Shown: positions 1-8,878, numbered from the stretch's first letter. The stretch is DNA of 32,608 bases from Nitrosovibrio sp. Nv4 (GCA_945888885.1 CAMDAX010000008.1:1-32608); one strand, 5' to 3'. The notes: generated by a model from the letters alone, not told the origin. Numbers and translations are program-made.

Positions 1-206
1 TCAGTGAGCGCTTCTCTGAATATCCCGTCCAATGCCATCAATGCCTCGCGTTTCACTCCGGACCGAAGGAAAACAAGCTCTACCAGAAGTGATGGCTGGT
101 TCATACCGGGCAAATATCCGTTCCCTATCTGAGTCTTCAGCACCCTTACTGCCGGCTGCATCATGCCTTGTGACTGTAGCCCTTCGCCGCTCTCCATCCA
201 AGCCTC
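1..206. other. Window edge, no supported gene
   Basis: This stretch lies downstream of cysQ. A 70-codon minus-strand frame fills it, but it starts with TTG, is Arg-rich without recognisable motifs, and resembles no family I know. Plus-strand frames here are antisense continuations of the cysQ region. I see no terminator hairpin followed by a T-run after the cysQ stop, so the operon could continue beyond the window. Confidence 0.4.
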
Positions 207-1073
207 TCAGCAACGTGAACCATCAAGACCAAGCCCCTGCGCAAAATCCCTGGGGCACATCGCCAACCTGTTCAGCCCCAGATCCCCCACTGCCACAAAC
301 TCCGGATTCAGCACCGGCCTGTCCAGCCCGTAGCGCAACGGCGCCCCTGCCAGATCCGTCACCGCGCCACCCGCCCCCTCCAGCACGCACTGCGCCGCTG
401 CCGTATCCCACTGGCTGGTGGGGCCAAAGCGTGGGTAAATATCGGCCTGCCCCTCGGCAATACGGCAGAACTTCAACGAACTTCCCGCCGCGACAAAACT
501 ATGCTCCTGGGGCAAGCTTGCCAGCCAGGCAGCCAGCGCTTCGCCACCATGGGAGCGGCTGCCGATCACCCGTAGCGGACGGGCGGCGGAGTATTTCGCC
601 ACCTGCAACGGTACAGTGCCAGCCGCACTGCGTTTCCACGCCCCCAGCCCCGGCGCGGCGTAGAACAACTCCCCCAGCGCCGGCGCCAGCACCACGCCTG
701 CCACCGGCACACCCCGATGCACCAACGCAATGTTCACGGTGAACTCATCGTTGCGCTTCAGGAATTCCTTGGTGCCATCAAGCGGATCCACCAGAAAGAA
801 GGTTCCGGCGTCTTCGACTGCTGGCGAAGACGACTCTTCTGACAGGATAAACACCTTGGGAAACGCTGCCGTCAGCCCTTGCCGGATTACCGCATCGGCG
901 CGCAGATCGGCCTCGGTCAACGACGATTGGTCGTGCTTGCGCCAGGATGTGAAGTCGCTGCCATACACCGTCATTACCTCGCGCCCGGCGGCCTCGGCAA
1001 TACCGCACAGGATGTGCAGTTGTTCGCCTGTCACTGTCACCCTCATCCCGCCACGATCAACACCGGAATCCAT
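207..1073 (-). CDS. cysQ: 3'(2'),5'-bisphosphate nucleotidase CysQ
   Basis: Predicted to hydrolyse 3'-phosphoadenosine 5'-phosphate (PAP) to AMP in the cytoplasm, removing the by-product of sulfotransferases and PAPS reductase. The 288-residue protein carries the inositol-monophosphatase-type metal motifs: a SEES acidic patch near residues 78-81, DPLDGT at 96-101, and the C-terminal WD pair at 222-223 in a GPTSQWDTAA context. Length is usual or slightly long for CysQ. The ATG at 1073 is preferred because GAGG lies about seven bases upstream, inside the end of cysNC; an internal Met at residue 10 is an alternative. It follows cysNC by only 4 bases, so it is the last visible gene of the sulfate-activation operon. 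With no cysH nearby, its likely job here is PAP recycling for sulfation (inference). Confidence 0.93.
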   Translation of the reverse strand: MDSGVDRGGMRVTVTGEQLHILCGIAEAAGREVMTVYGSDFTSWRKHDQSSLTEADLRADAVIRQGLTAAFPKVFILSEESSSPAVEDAGTFFLVDPLDGTKEFLKRNDEFTVNIALVHRGVPVAGVVLAPALGELFYAAPGLGAWKRSAAGTVPLQVAKYSAARPLRVIGSRSHGGEALAAWLASLPQEHSFVAAGSSLKFCRIAEGQADIYPRFGPTSQWDTAAAQCVLEGAGGAVTDLAGAPLRYGLDRPVLNPEFVAVGDLGLNRLAMCPRDFAQGLGLDGSRC

Positions 1074-1077
1074 GTAT

Positions 1078-2952
1078 TTACCTCAGTGTGCGCCACACCA
1101 GCTCCACACAGGCCTGGGCGCTATCCTTTGCCGGTTGCAGGCGAATCTCCGGAGTTTCGGGGGCTTCATAAATGCTGTCGATGCCCGTAAAATTCTTCAA
1201 CTCACCCCGCCGCGCCTTGGCATACAGCCCTTTCACGTCGCGCTGCTCACACACTTCCAGCGGCGTGTCGATGAACACTTCGATAAACTCGCCTGCGGCA
1301 AACAAATCGCGGGCCATGCGGCGCTCGGTGCGGAAGGGAGAGATGAAGCTTACCAGCACGATCAGCCCGGCGTCTACCATCAACCTGGCCACCTCGGCTA
1401 CGCGGCGGATGTTTTCCACCCGGTCGGCCTCGATGAAACCGAGGTCACGGTTCAGGCCGTGGCGCACGTTGTCGCCATCCAGCACATAGGTGTGCCGGCC
1501 TTCGGCGTGCAGGCGCTTTTCCAGCAGGTTGGCGATGGTTGACTTACCCGAGCCCGATAAACCGGTAAACCACACACAGCGTGGCGCCTGGTGCTTTTGC
1601 GCGGCGCGGCTCGCCTTGTCAATCTCCAGCGCCTGCCAGTGGATATTGCTGGCCCGGCGCAGCGCAAAATCGATCATACCCGCACCGGCGGTCTCGAATG
1701 TAAGCTTGTCGATCAGAATGAAGCTACCCAGCGCGCGGTTCACGCCATAAGGCTCGAACACCAGCGGGGCGCTGGTGGAGAGATTAACCGTGGCGATCTC
1801 GTTCAGCCCCAGCGTCCTGGCCGCCAGATGCGCGCCGGTGTTTACGTCCTCGCGGTACTTGATCCCGGTAACGGTGGCGGTTACCTCCTTGCAGGCGAGC
1901 TTCATCAGGTATTGCCGCCCCGGCGTCAGCGCATGCCCGCTCATCCATAGCAGCTTGGCCTCAAACTGGTCGGCCACCTCTGGCGCTGCATCGGCAGCTA
2001 CCAGCACGTCGCCCCGGCTCACATCCACCTCATCAGCCAGGGTCAGCGTGATGGCATCCCCCGCATGTGCGCTGTCCACTTCGCCAAAACCATCAATCAC
2101 TGCCTTGACCCGCGTTTGCACGCCTGAGGGCAACACCCGCACTGCATCGCCCGGGCGCACTGCGCCTTCGGCCACGCGCCCGCAGAAACCGCGGAAATCC
2201 AGGTTAGGGCGGTTAACCCACTGCAGCGGCATGCGGAAGGCGCCGCGCGCGCGCGCCGCGCTGAGATCCACCGTGTCCAGATGAGCCAGCAGACTGGGGC
2301 CACTGTACCAGGGGGTGTGCGCGCTCGGCTGGAGCACGTTGTCGCCGTCCAACCCCGAGACCGGGATGGCCTGGATACCGGCGAATTCAAAGCCGGCGGC
2401 AAAACTGCGGTAATCGGCCACGATAGTGTTAAACACGGCTTCATCAAAACCAACCAGATCCATCTTGTTCACCGCCAGCACCACTTGGCGGATCCCCATC
2501 ATCGCGACAATGCGGCTGTGGCGGCGGGTTTGCGTCAGCACCCCTTTGCGCGCATCGATCAGAATCACCGCCAGCTCCGCAGTGGAGGCGCCAGTGGCCA
2601 TGTTGCGGGTGTATTGTTCGTGCCCCGGCGTATCAGCCACGATATAGCGGCGCCGGTCAGTGGCGAAAAAGCGGTAGGCCACGTCGATGGTGATGCCCTG
2701 CTCGCGCTCGGCCTGCAGGCCGTCGACCAGCAGCGCCAGATCCATCTTCTCTCCCTGGGTGCCGTACTGGCGCGAGTCGCTCGCCAGCGCCTCCAGTTGG
2801 TCGTCGAAGATGCTTTTGCTCTCGTACAGCAAACGACCGATCAGCGTACTCTTGCCGTCATCCACGCTGCCGCAGGTGATGAAACGCAGGGTCTCCTTGT
2901 TGCGCTGGCTGTGCAGAAAACCGGTAATGTCCTGGGTGTGCGGAGTGCTCAT
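1078..2952 (-). CDS. cysNC: Bifunctional sulfate adenylyltransferase GTPase subunit / APS kinase (CysN-CysC fusion)
   Basis: 624 residues joining two sulfate-activation activities. The N-terminal part is CysN, the GTPase subunit of ATP sulfurylase: P-loop GSVDDGKST at 28-36, then DTPGHEQ and NKMD motifs, followed by EF-Tu-like beta-barrel domains. The C-terminal part is APS kinase: P-loop GLSGSGKST at about 464-472, then [10 protein letters not shown] and a KGLYAKAR lid motif. With CysD it converts sulfate and ATP to APS, then phosphorylates APS to PAPS. Both halves look intact. The start codon overlaps the cysD stop by one base (TGATG), which indicates translational coupling. In Xanthomonas the same fusion (RaxQ) supplies PAPS for protein sulfation; here a sulfotransferase lies about 4 kb away. 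Confidence 0.96.
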   Translation of the reverse strand: MSTPHTQDITGFLHSQRNKETLRFITCGSVDDGKSTLIGRLLYESKSIFDDQLEALASDSRQYGTQGEKMDLALLVDGLQAEREQGITIDVAYRFFATDRRRYIVADTPGHEQYTRNMATGASTAELAVILIDARKGVLTQTRRHSRIVAMMGIRQVVLAVNKMDLVGFDEAVFNTIVADYRSFAAGFEFAGIQAIPVSGLDGDNVLQPSAHTPWYSGPSLLAHLDTVDLSAARARGAFRMPLQWVNRPNLDFRGFCGRVAEGAVRPGDAVRVLPSGVQTRVKAVIDGFGEVDSAHAGDAITLTLADEVDVSRGDVLVAADAAPEVADQFEAKLLWMSGHALTPGRQYLMKLACKEVTATVTGIKYREDVNTGAHLAARTLGLNEIATVNLSTSAPLVFEPYGVNRALGSFILIDKLTFETAGAGMIDFALRRASNIHWQALEIDKASRAAQKHQAPRCVWFTGLSGSGKSTIANLLEKRLHAEGRHTYVLDGDNVRHGLNRDLGFIEADRVENIRRVAEVARLMVDAGLIVLVSFISPFRTERRMARDLFAAGEFIEVFIDTPLEVCEQRDVKGLYAKARRGELKNFTGIDSIYEAPETPEIRLQPAKDSAQACVELVWRTLR

Positions 2953-3836
2953 CAGAAATAGCCTTCCTGCTTCTTCTTTTCCATCGAGCCGGGCGCATCG
3001 CTATCGATCAGCCGCCCCTCGCGCTCGGAGCTGCGCGCGTTGAAGATTTCAGCAATCGCTGCTTCCAGCGTGTCGGCATCACTCTCGATCGCGGCGGTCA
3101 GCGGCCAGCAGCCCAGGGTGCGAAAACGCACACGCTTCATCACCGCCTGTTCACCCGGCGCGAACGGAAAACGCTCGTCATCCACCATGATCCACTGCCC
3201 GCCGCGCTGCACCACGGGACGCTCGGCGGCGAGATACAGCGGCACGATCGGAATATTTTCCTGCAGAATGTATTGCCAGACGTCCAGCTCGGTCCAGTTG
3301 CTGATGGGAAACACGCGGATGCTCTCGCCTGCGTGAATGTGCGTGTTGTAGAGATTCCACAGCTCCGGGCGCTGCGCCTTCGGGTCCCAACGGTGGCCGG
3401 GGGCGCGGAAGGAGAACACCCGTTCCTTGGCGCGGCTTTTTTCCTCGTCACGGCGCGCACCGCCGAAGACCACGTCAAAACCATGCGCATCCAGCGCCTG
3501 CTTGAGCGCCTGGGTTTTCATCACATCGGTGTGGTAATTGCTACCGTGGATAAAAGGGTTGATGCCGGCCGCCAGGCCCTCGGGGTTGGTGTGCGTGATG
3601 AGCCGCATACCGCTCTCGGCCACCATGCGGTCGCGGTGAGCGTACATGGCGCGGAATTTCCAGCCAGTGTCCACATGCAGCAGCGGAAACGGTGGCGGCG
3701 CAGGGTAAAAAGCCTTGCGCGCCAAGTGCAGCATCACCGACGAATCCTTGCCGATGGAGTACATCATCACCGGCTTGATGGCGGTGGCCGCCGCTTCGCG
3801 GATGATTTCGATGGATTCGGATTCGAGTGGGGTCAT
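2952..3836 (-). CDS. cysD: Sulfate adenylyltransferase subunit 2 (CysD)
   Basis: Catalytic subunit of ATP sulfurylase, making APS from ATP and sulfate together with CysN. The 294-residue length is near the family norm. It has the PP-loop SIGKDSSV at 27-34, the [15 protein letters not shown] stretch typical of the family, and the conserved WNLYN and [15 protein letters not shown] segments; it ends with the common KKKQEGYF tail. It is the first gene of the cysD-cysNC-cysQ operon and overlaps cysNC by one base. The ATG at 3836 has only a weak ribosome-binding site. The operon promoter should lie in 3837-4122, which holds a pair of inverted repeats, but I cannot pick a clear -35/-10 pair there. 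Confidence 0.96.
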   Translation of the reverse strand: MTPLESESIEIIREAAATAIKPVMMYSIGKDSSVMLHLARKAFYPAPPPFPLLHVDTGWKFRAMYAHRDRMVAESGMRLITHTNPEGLAAGINPFIHGSNYHTDVMKTQALKQALDAHGFDVVFGGARRDEEKSRAKERVFSFRAPGHRWDPKAQRPELWNLYNTHIHAGESIRVFPISNWTELDVWQYILQENIPIVPLYLAAERPVVQRGGQWIMVDDERFPFAPGEQAVMKRVRFRTLGCWPLTAAIESDADTLEAAIAEIFNARSSEREGRLIDSDAPGSMEKKKQEGYF

Positions 3837-3894
3837 GGATGCGCCTGCGATTGTCTGCGCTGAATCAATTCAAGCATAATCGGCCGGATCGATA

Positions 3895-4019
3895 ATTCCA
3901 ATTCCATTTCATTAGCGACACTTCGTTGATTTCCTTACTCACGCCTTGCCGTACTATTCGTACTGTCTGCGGCATTCGTTCGTCATTGCCTCGTTTCACT
4001 TTCGAACTGGAATTGGAAT
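3895..4019. repeat. 125-bp segment bounded by 12-bp perfect inverted repeats
   Basis: ATTCCAATTCCA at 3895-3906 is the exact reverse complement of TGGAATTGGAAT at 4008-4019. The arms flank about 100 bp upstream of cysD. No target-site duplication is visible outside the arms, and the segment has no convincing ORF. It could be a MITE-like remnant or a regulatory stem in the cysD leader. TTGGAATT recurs at about 5033-5040 upstream of the kinase gene. Confidence 0.5.
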
Positions 4020-4020
4020 A

Positions 4021-4080
4021 ACACAGCGGATTGTCCGCCAGGGTCAGCGGCAGCGTGGACGCATGCGTGTCATGCCTGCT
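4021..4080 (-). pseudogene. Possible remnant of a matrixin C-terminus
   Basis: On the minus strand this reads HASTLPLTLADN, parallel to HPSTLPLMPTGN near the C-terminus of the matrixin encoded at 5049-5666. At DNA level, 4044-4067 matches 5102-5125 at 23 of 24 positions in the same orientation. Homology fades on both sides, and there is no zinc-binding motif. The likely reading is the end of a former paralogue or a partial duplication. A spurious 79-codon frame covers the area, but I do not call it a gene. Confidence 0.4.
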
Positions 4081-4122
4081 CACTGCTGGCAGCAGGCATA
4101 GCAAGCGCTCGAATCCCTCGCA

Positions 4123-5004
4123 TCACTGTTTCGCCGCCGGGAGCTGCGGGCTGGTGGCCTTGGCGATCGCGCGCCACAACGCCACGGCTACCGGCCGTTC
4201 ACTTGCCTGCGGCGTGAGCGCTAGTGCCAGCGCCTCGCCCAATTGGCTGTGGAGATCCAGCGCCAGGCGCTGCGGCGCGCCGCGCACAATCTCTTCTTCG
4301 CTGAACACCGGCAGCTCACCCAGCAGCACTTCCAGCAGCAGCAGCGCCGTATGGTAGATATCCATCGGCTGCCCCACCGCCCCGAAAGTGGCTGTATCAT
4401 ACCACTCGGGTGCCGGATTCCAGGCTGCGACCTTCAGTTTTATGCGGCTGCCCGGCACCATCGCTTGAGCTAACGCCAGATCGCACAGCTTGATCCCCAC
4501 CGGCTTATTTGCTTCAGTCAACTTGATCAGGACATTGCCGGGGTTCATGTCGCCGTGTACATAGCCGGCGCGGTGGATGTAGTGCAAAGCCTCGAGTGTG
4601 CTGCGGGCGGCGAGCCGGCACAGCCGTTCCCGTCCCTGTGGTTTTTTTAGTTTAAAACGTCCGAATGCCACCCCCCAGCGCTCCAGCACGATGTAACGCC
4701 ACCCCTGCTGCTCGAATGCGGCGTGCATGAAAATAATGCGCGGATGCCGCAAACGGTGCAGATTAGCCACTTCTTTCTTCCACATGGCCGCGTCTGCGTC
4801 AGCTTGATAACGCTTGACCACCAGCGGGTTACCCCATTCATCCGCCGCCTTAAACACGGTGCTGGTAGCCCCCAGCGCCAACTGGTGATTAAGTTGATAG
4901 CGCACCCCTGCATAGCTCAGTTGGCGGATCTCAGGGAAGTGTTCAGTATCTTCCTGTGTCAGTTTCGTGCCGGTGTCGCGCATCCTCCCTCCCTTATTTG
5001 TCAT
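4123..5004 (-). CDS. Serine/threonine protein kinase-like protein
   Basis: 293 residues with a single Hanks-type kinase fold and no transmembrane or sensor domain visible. The glycine-rich loop is LALGATSTVF (43-52), the ATP-binding lysine is K64 in LVVKRY, the helix-C glutamate is probably E78, the catalytic loop is HGDMNPGN (150-157), and the metal-binding motif is DLA (175-177) in place of DFG. A PAPEWY sequence replaces APE. The HGD and DLA variants are unusual, but the essential Lys, Asp and Asn are present, so activity is plausible. Both ATG 5004 (GAGGTG upstream) and ATG 4983 (GGGAGG upstream) have ribosome-binding sites. It lies 44 bases after the metalloprotease gene on the same strand, probably co-transcribed. 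Its substrate is unknown. Confidence 0.8.
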   Translation of the reverse strand: MTNKGGRMRDTGTKLTQEDTEHFPEIRQLSYAGVRYQLNHQLALGATSTVFKAADEWGNPLVVKRYQADADAAMWKKEVANLHRLRHPRIIFMHAAFEQQGWRYIVLERWGVAFGRFKLKKPQGRERLCRLAARSTLEALHYIHRAGYVHGDMNPGNVLIKLTEANKPVGIKLCDLALAQAMVPGSRIKLKVAAWNPAPEWYDTATFGAVGQPMDIYHTALLLLEVLLGELPVFSEEEIVRGAPQRLALDLHSQLGEALALALTPQASERPVAVALWRAIAKATSPQLPAAKQ

Positions 5005-5048
5005 TGTCTAGCACCTCTAAAAATCCAGATTATTGGAATTGACCACCC

Positions 5049-5666
5049 TCAGTCCGCTCGATACAGAGCCAGACAGCGCTCCAGATCATTGCCCGTCGGC
5101 ATCAGCGGCAGCGTGGACGGATGCGCGCGCGGACAATCCGCCGCCAGCGTCATCACATCATCGCAACGCGGCGAGTGCGTAAGCCCGAGCGCGTGGCCGA
5201 ATTCATGCATGATCACTTTTCGCAACAGGCGCGGAAAGCGGGCGAATTCCTCCCGGTCGGGACGGATGGCGATGTCACGCTCCAGCAGACGCCCGGCTGC
5301 GGCCCGGCCCTGGGTGATGCCCCTGATCTGGCGCGGCATGTCGAGGCTCCAGCCTACCACGTTGATGCCGTCCATTGCGCCGGGTGCGTGGCCGGTTTCG
5401 CCCTGGTATTCCATGCGTACCCCGCAATTTTCCCACTGCTTCGCCGCCGCCAGCACCCATGTCCGCGCCTGAGCGGCATCCAGCCAGACGGGATGGTGTT
5501 GCGGATTATACCACCAGCGATAAGTTCGCTCCGGCCAGACGCCCGGCGAGCGCTTTTCCCCCCGGTCTTCGACCGGCTCGCCCAAGGCGGGCAACGGCGC
5601 TGCCAGCAACAGCGCCAGCAACAACATGCCCCGGCAGCGCCGCCGGCCCGATAAGTAAAGAAACAT
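5049..5666 (-). CDS. Secreted matrixin-type zinc metalloprotease
   Basis: A small exported metzincin protease. The mature part contains the zinc motif HEFGHALGLTH (H154, E155, H158, H164 when counted from ATG 5666), followed by DDVMTL, which fits a Met-turn. The N-terminus has a signal-peptide pattern: basic residues, then a Leu/Ala-rich core, and a likely cleavage site near ALGEP. The open frame extends to 5762, but the upstream 32 residues look non-coding and would bury the signal peptide; ATG 5666 or ATG 5627 is more likely, neither with a strong ribosome-binding site. Length (about 205 residues) suits a lone catalytic domain without a propeptide cysteine switch. It precedes the kinase gene. 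Processing of a surface protein is possible but unproven. Confidence 0.8.
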   Translation of the reverse strand: MFLYLSGRRRCRGMLLLALLLAAPLPALGEPVEDRGEKRSPGVWPERTYRWWYNPQHHPVWLDAAQARTWVLAAAKQWENCGVRMEYQGETGHAPGAMDGINVVGWSLDMPRQIRGITQGRAAAGRLLERDIAIRPDREEFARFPRLLRKVIMHEFGHALGLTHSPRCDDVMTLAADCPRAHPSTLPLMPTGNDLERCLALYRAD

Positions 5667-5981
5667 TTTTTGTGGGCAACGCAGTATGGTGACGAAATCT
5701 GGATTTCTACCGGGGGGTCTTAAAACGAATTTAATCTCAACCAGCCGAGTAATCCAAGGCACAGATTATCACGCCGATGGTTAAAATGGAATTCAGTTTC
5801 TTGCAAATGCAGACCGAAAGTGGTGACGGATATTTGGTTGAACTGCTGCAACCCCTTTGGCATAATTCCAGAACGCCCTCACTGCCGTTGCTATCCTGCT
5901 CACCTCGGGCAAACTCATTCGCACCGTGGTTCACTCTGCAATGGCTAATTGCCAGACCCTGATTACCAGTTACTTTTCAGG
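5667..5981. other. Intergenic region, no supported gene
   Basis: The region lies between the matrixin start and the antitoxin stop. Short frames exist on both strands (65 and 61 codons), but they have no motif or ribosome-binding site and read like random translation. The minus strand contains TGATAAT about 100 bases upstream of ATG 5666, a possible -10, but no matching -35. I see no repeat or terminator. Confidence 0.4.
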
Positions 5982-6281
5982 TCAAGGGTGAGCTATCTCG
6001 GCGTGCAATTTTACGCCCAGCGCCGCCATCACCTTGAGAATGGTCGCAAAACTCGGATTGCCTTCGCCGGATAGCGCCTTATACAGACTTTCGCGCCCTA
6101 AACCGGTGTCACGTGCCAATTGCGTCATACCCTTGGCGCGGGCAACGACACCCAGCGCATGAGCGATGAAAGCCGCGTCATCGCCCGCCTCTTCCAGGCA
6201 GGCATCCAGATAGGCCACCATGTCCTGTTCGGTTTTCAGGTGCTCGGCAGAATCCCAGCGGGAAAGCTTGATCTTGCTGAT
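5982..6281 (-). CDS. HI1420/HigA-family antitoxin, canonical start codon missing
   Basis: 99 residues matching the putative addiction-module antidote family (HI1420 type): an N-terminal RWDSAEHLKTEQDMVAYLDAC segment, then a Cro/CI-type helix-turn-helix (MTQLARDTGLGRESLYKALS), ending GNPSFATILKVMAALGVKL. At the expected start there is an ideal ribosome-binding site (AGGAGG, ending five bases upstream), but the codon is ATC (6279-6281) instead of ATG. The frame is open further upstream to a GTG at 6389, so the protein may instead be made as an extension of a toxin stump. It could act as an orphan DNA-binding antitoxin if translated. Family assignment is confident; expression is uncertain. Confidence 0.7.
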   Translation of the reverse strand: MSKIKLSRWDSAEHLKTEQDMVAYLDACLEEAGDDAAFIAHALGVVARAKGMTQLARDTGLGRESLYKALSGEGNPSFATILKVMAALGVKLHAEIAHP

Positions 6282-6389
6282 AAAACCTCCTGATAGTTTT
6301 CGCGCGAGTTTCACCGCAGTTTTAATGTGTTTGGACTGAGTGCTTTTGTTGCCGCCGGCCAGCAGAATCACCCGCTCAATGCCGCCCAC
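6282..6389 (-). pseudogene. C-terminal stump of a RelE/HigB-like toxin (HI1419 type)
   Basis: These 36 codons, in frame with the antitoxin, read VILLAGGNKSTQSKHIKTAV, matching the C-terminal strand and helix of HI1419-type phage-derived RelE toxins (usually LLCGGDKSTQ...). In intact operons that toxin gene sits immediately before the antitoxin. Upstream in the same frame there is no toxin core (no GxGYRIYY-type segment), and a TAG stop occurs about 70 bases earlier. The toxin stop codon is also absent, so the stump runs into the antitoxin. This is a decayed toxin with the partner antitoxin retained. Confidence 0.6.
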
Positions 6390-6484
6390 GATGATGAAAC
6401 CCGCCCATGCCCGCCAGGCGCGGGAATCACGGCTACGCTAATGGCAACTGTCATGGATTATGTAAAGATCAATCAGCCGGAAAA

Positions 6485-6934
6485 TCAGCGCTGATCCGGG
6501 CCGCGGCTCGCCTTGCGCATGGCGGCACGGGCCATGCCCTGGGCGTTGAATCGCGCCAGCGCCGCTGCCGCATCCCAATCGGCGCGCTCGGCTTGTTGCA
6601 ACAGCATTTGTTTCAATTGTGCCAACCCGTCGCCGTGCAGGGTGATGGCCATGCTTTCGGTGTCGGCCACAAACTCGATTCGCATGACTCCCTCAGCCAG
6701 GCGGCGCAGCCGGATGGCCAGCAGCGGCATCGCCTCCAGCAAGGGTGTCGCCGCCGCAGGCAACGGTTTCTTTGCGCGCGGCAGCACCTTGGCTTCCTCG
6801 CTACCCGCCACCGCCGGCAGTAAACTCAGCCATTGCCGGCGCGTAACCCAGAAAGCCCGTGGTTCCCCATTAGCCGGCTGCAGCGTGAGCCGAATCCGGT
6901 CTTGCTGCGGGTTATATTTTGCCTGCAGGTTCAT
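6485..6934 (-). CDS. Uncharacterised 149-residue protein next to the sulfotransferase
   Basis: I do not recognise a named family. The protein is soluble-looking, with no signal peptide or membrane segment. An N-terminal beta-rich part (QDRIRLTLQPANGEPRAFWV, then TRRQWLSLL) is followed by an Ala/Pro-rich linker, and then a charged region with LAIRLRRLAEGVMRIEF. The frame opens with TTG at 6940, but ATG 6934 is the more natural start, with GAAGGT about nine bases upstream inside the end of the sulfotransferase gene. It begins six bases after the sulfotransferase stop and is almost certainly co-transcribed, so a helper role in the same process is a reasonable guess and nothing more. Confidence 0.65.
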   Translation of the reverse strand: MNLQAKYNPQQDRIRLTLQPANGEPRAFWVTRRQWLSLLPAVAGSEEAKVLPRAKKPLPAAATPLLEAMPLLAIRLRRLAEGVMRIEFVADTESMAITLHGDGLAQLKQMLLQQAERADWDAAAALARFNAQGMARAAMRKASRGPDQR

Positions 6935-6940
6935 GGGCAA

Positions 6941-8878
6941 TCAGACCTTCGGCGTCAGATGCGCAATCTCCGCTTCATAGATCTCGATGACGTCACCCAA
7001 TTCATCAATCAACGGGCGCAGATATTTCTCGTACTTGCGCCAGCGATTGGTGGAAGTGGTGTAGATCGGCTTTCTCACCTGCGAGGCGCTGGCAGTTTTG
7101 ACCGGGCGGTCGGTGTTGTAGAAGTTAAGGCAATTCTCGTTCCACTCCAACCCCAGGTAATCGATCAGTTTATGCGCCTGTCCTTTAATGTCGGCCACGT
7201 TGTCCTCGTAATGTACCTCGTACATTGCACCGGGGAACTCCTTGCGCCAGAATTCCATCAGGCTCCAATAGCGCCGATAGAACCTGCCCAGTTCCCTGAG
7301 GTTGTAGGTCCACTGATGTCCTTCTGCAAAATGAATGCGGTAGCACGACAAACAGGTTTCCACCGGATGGCGGCGGCTGTGAATGATCCTGGCATTGGGC
7401 AGAACGGCATGGATCAGGCCCACGAAATTAAAGTTGCCCGGCATCTTATCGACAATGCGCGGGTAAGGCTTGCCGGCCAGCTTCTGCAGCTTTTCGACGA
7501 AGCGCTGGCCGCGCAATTCGTAGGATGCATTCGCATCGTAGTCGAACACCGGTTCCTTCTCGCCCATGCGCAGGCGCGCGCCCCCCACTTTGATGTTCTC
7601 CATCACACCGGTGAGGAATTTCAGCTCACCCGCACCGAAAATATCCGGGTGCGATGACAGCACCTGCTCTATCAGTGAGGTGCCCGAGCGCGGCATACCG
7701 AGAATGAATACCGGTATTTCGCTGTCGCAGCCTTTCTGCTCATTTTTCTGCAAGTTCTCTTTGGTGACAACCTTGGAAATGATCTGGATCAGCTTGAGCG
7801 ATTCCTTTTCATTATAAGTTTCTATCTTGCGTTTTTTCTCGCCAGCAATGCCATAGTGGCGATAGGCGGTGTCGAGTTCCTCCACGTCATCGTAGGCTTT
7901 CGCCAGGGCATAATGCATGTGGATCTGTTCGATCGGGTTGAAATCCGTCAGCTTTGCCGCCACATAATTCAGCCGGCTGAAGCTGTCATCGCCGTAGGCA
8001 TACTTCTCGTCGTTACCATAAGTGCGCAGCGCCGCCGGGTTATCCGGCCGCACCGTGAGCGCCTGGCCAACCAGCTCGCGCGAGCGCTGCAGGTTGCCCG
8101 CAATGCGTTCGAGCACGCCCAGTTCATACAGGATGCGGTAATTATTCGGGCTGAGTTGCAGCGCCTTCTCATACGCCGGTCGCGCCAGTGAGGTCTCCCC
8201 TGCCCGGTTCGCCAGCACTGCGAAGCCGAACACAAACTCCACCGATTCGGGATATTCCTTGACCAGTTGTTCCAGCATATCCTGGGCGTAGCGGTTGCGG
8301 TTCTGCTTGCCCAGGGTCGCAATCCACAGGTCGATCGAATCGCCGTACAGGTCCGGGCGCCGGATGTTCTGCTCCAGCAACTCGATGGCCTGGTCGATTT
8401 CCTTGTTTTCGATCAGAACTCTGGCCAGCTCATGCGTTGCCGGCTGGTGCCCCGGGTTTAGCTGCAGGGCGGCCCTGGCCAGCTCCTCGGCATCGGCGAG
8501 CGACCCGGTATGGCGGCGGCAGGCAGCCAGCGCGGCCAGTACGCCCGCGTCTGCCGGAACCGATTGCCGCAGCGGCTCGAGTATCGCTGCCGCCTGCTCG
8601 TACTGTGATTTTCTGATCTGGCAGCGCGCCATTCCCAGTGACACCTGCAAATTGGGCGTGCCGCCCTCCTTTTGCACCGCTTCCTGCATGCGCTGGTATA
8701 ACACCAGCGCCTGGTCATGTTGTTTGCAGCTCTCCATCAGCGCCGCGAGCTTGATCAGCAGCGGTCGTGACCGGGGTATTTTTTTTACCGCCAGCTTCGC
8801 CTGGGCCAGCGCCTGCGGGTATTTGCGCGCGGCTTCGAGCTGTTCAATCTCGCGCATGGCATCGTTCAGTTCACTCAT
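6941..8878 (-). CDS. TPR-repeat PAPS-dependent sulfotransferase
   Basis: 645 residues. Residues 1 to about 370 are tandem TPR-like helical repeats, for example LALYQRM-type and AALQLNPGHQPATHELA units. From about 388 a sulfotransferase domain follows: the 5'-phosphosulfate-binding loop PVFILGMPRSGTSLIEQVL (about 389-407), the 3'-phosphate-binding segment RIIHSRRHPVETCLSCY (about 497-513) and the C-terminal RKPIYTTSTNRWRKY loop. It should transfer sulfate from PAPS to a hydroxyl on a glycan or a protein tyrosine; the TPR part probably holds the acceptor. ATG 8878 is chosen because GAGGA lies five bases upstream; the frame extends to 8926, but that part overlaps a large hairpin. It lies downstream of the acidic repeat-protein gene on the same strand, separated by a terminator. 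cysD-cysNC-cysQ nearby can supply PAPS. Confidence 0.9.
   Translation of the reverse strand: MSELNDAMREIEQLEAARKYPQALAQAKLAVKKIPRSRPLLIKLAALMESCKQHDQALVLYQRMQEAVQKEGGTPNLQVSLGMARCQIRKSQYEQAAAILEPLRQSVPADAGVLAALAACRRHTGSLADAEELARAALQLNPGHQPATHELARVLIENKEIDQAIELLEQNIRRPDLYGDSIDLWIATLGKQNRNRYAQDMLEQLVKEYPESVEFVFGFAVLANRAGETSLARPAYEKALQLSPNNYRILYELGVLERIAGNLQRSRELVGQALTVRPDNPAALRTYGNDEKYAYGDDSFSRLNYVAAKLTDFNPIEQIHMHYALAKAYDDVEELDTAYRHYGIAGEKKRKIETYNEKESLKLIQIISKVVTKENLQKNEQKGCDSEIPVFILGMPRSGTSLIEQVLSSHPDIFGAGELKFLTGVMENIKVGGARLRMGEKEPVFDYDANASYELRGQRFVEKLQKLAGKPYPRIVDKMPGNFNFVGLIHAVLPNARIIHSRRHPVETCLSCYRIHFAEGHQWTYNLRELGRFYRRYWSLMEFWRKEFPGAMYEVHYEDNVADIKGQAHKLIDYLGLEWNENCLNFYNTDRPVKTASASQVRKPIYTTSTNRWRKYEKYLRPLIDELGDVIEIYEAEIAHLTPKV

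Noticed and set aside
1-213. 70-codon ORF downstream of cysQ
   Set aside because: TTG start, Arg-rich low-information sequence, and no motif or homology recognised.
32-742. 236-codon plus-strand ORF, Pro/Ala-rich
   Set aside because: Antisense shadow of cysQ; the proline-rich translation is what GC-rich third positions of the real gene give.
3865-4104. 79-codon minus-strand ORF between cysD and the kinase
   Set aside because: It spans the inverted-repeat segment and only a short part resembles the matrixin tail; it is better explained as a remnant than a gene.
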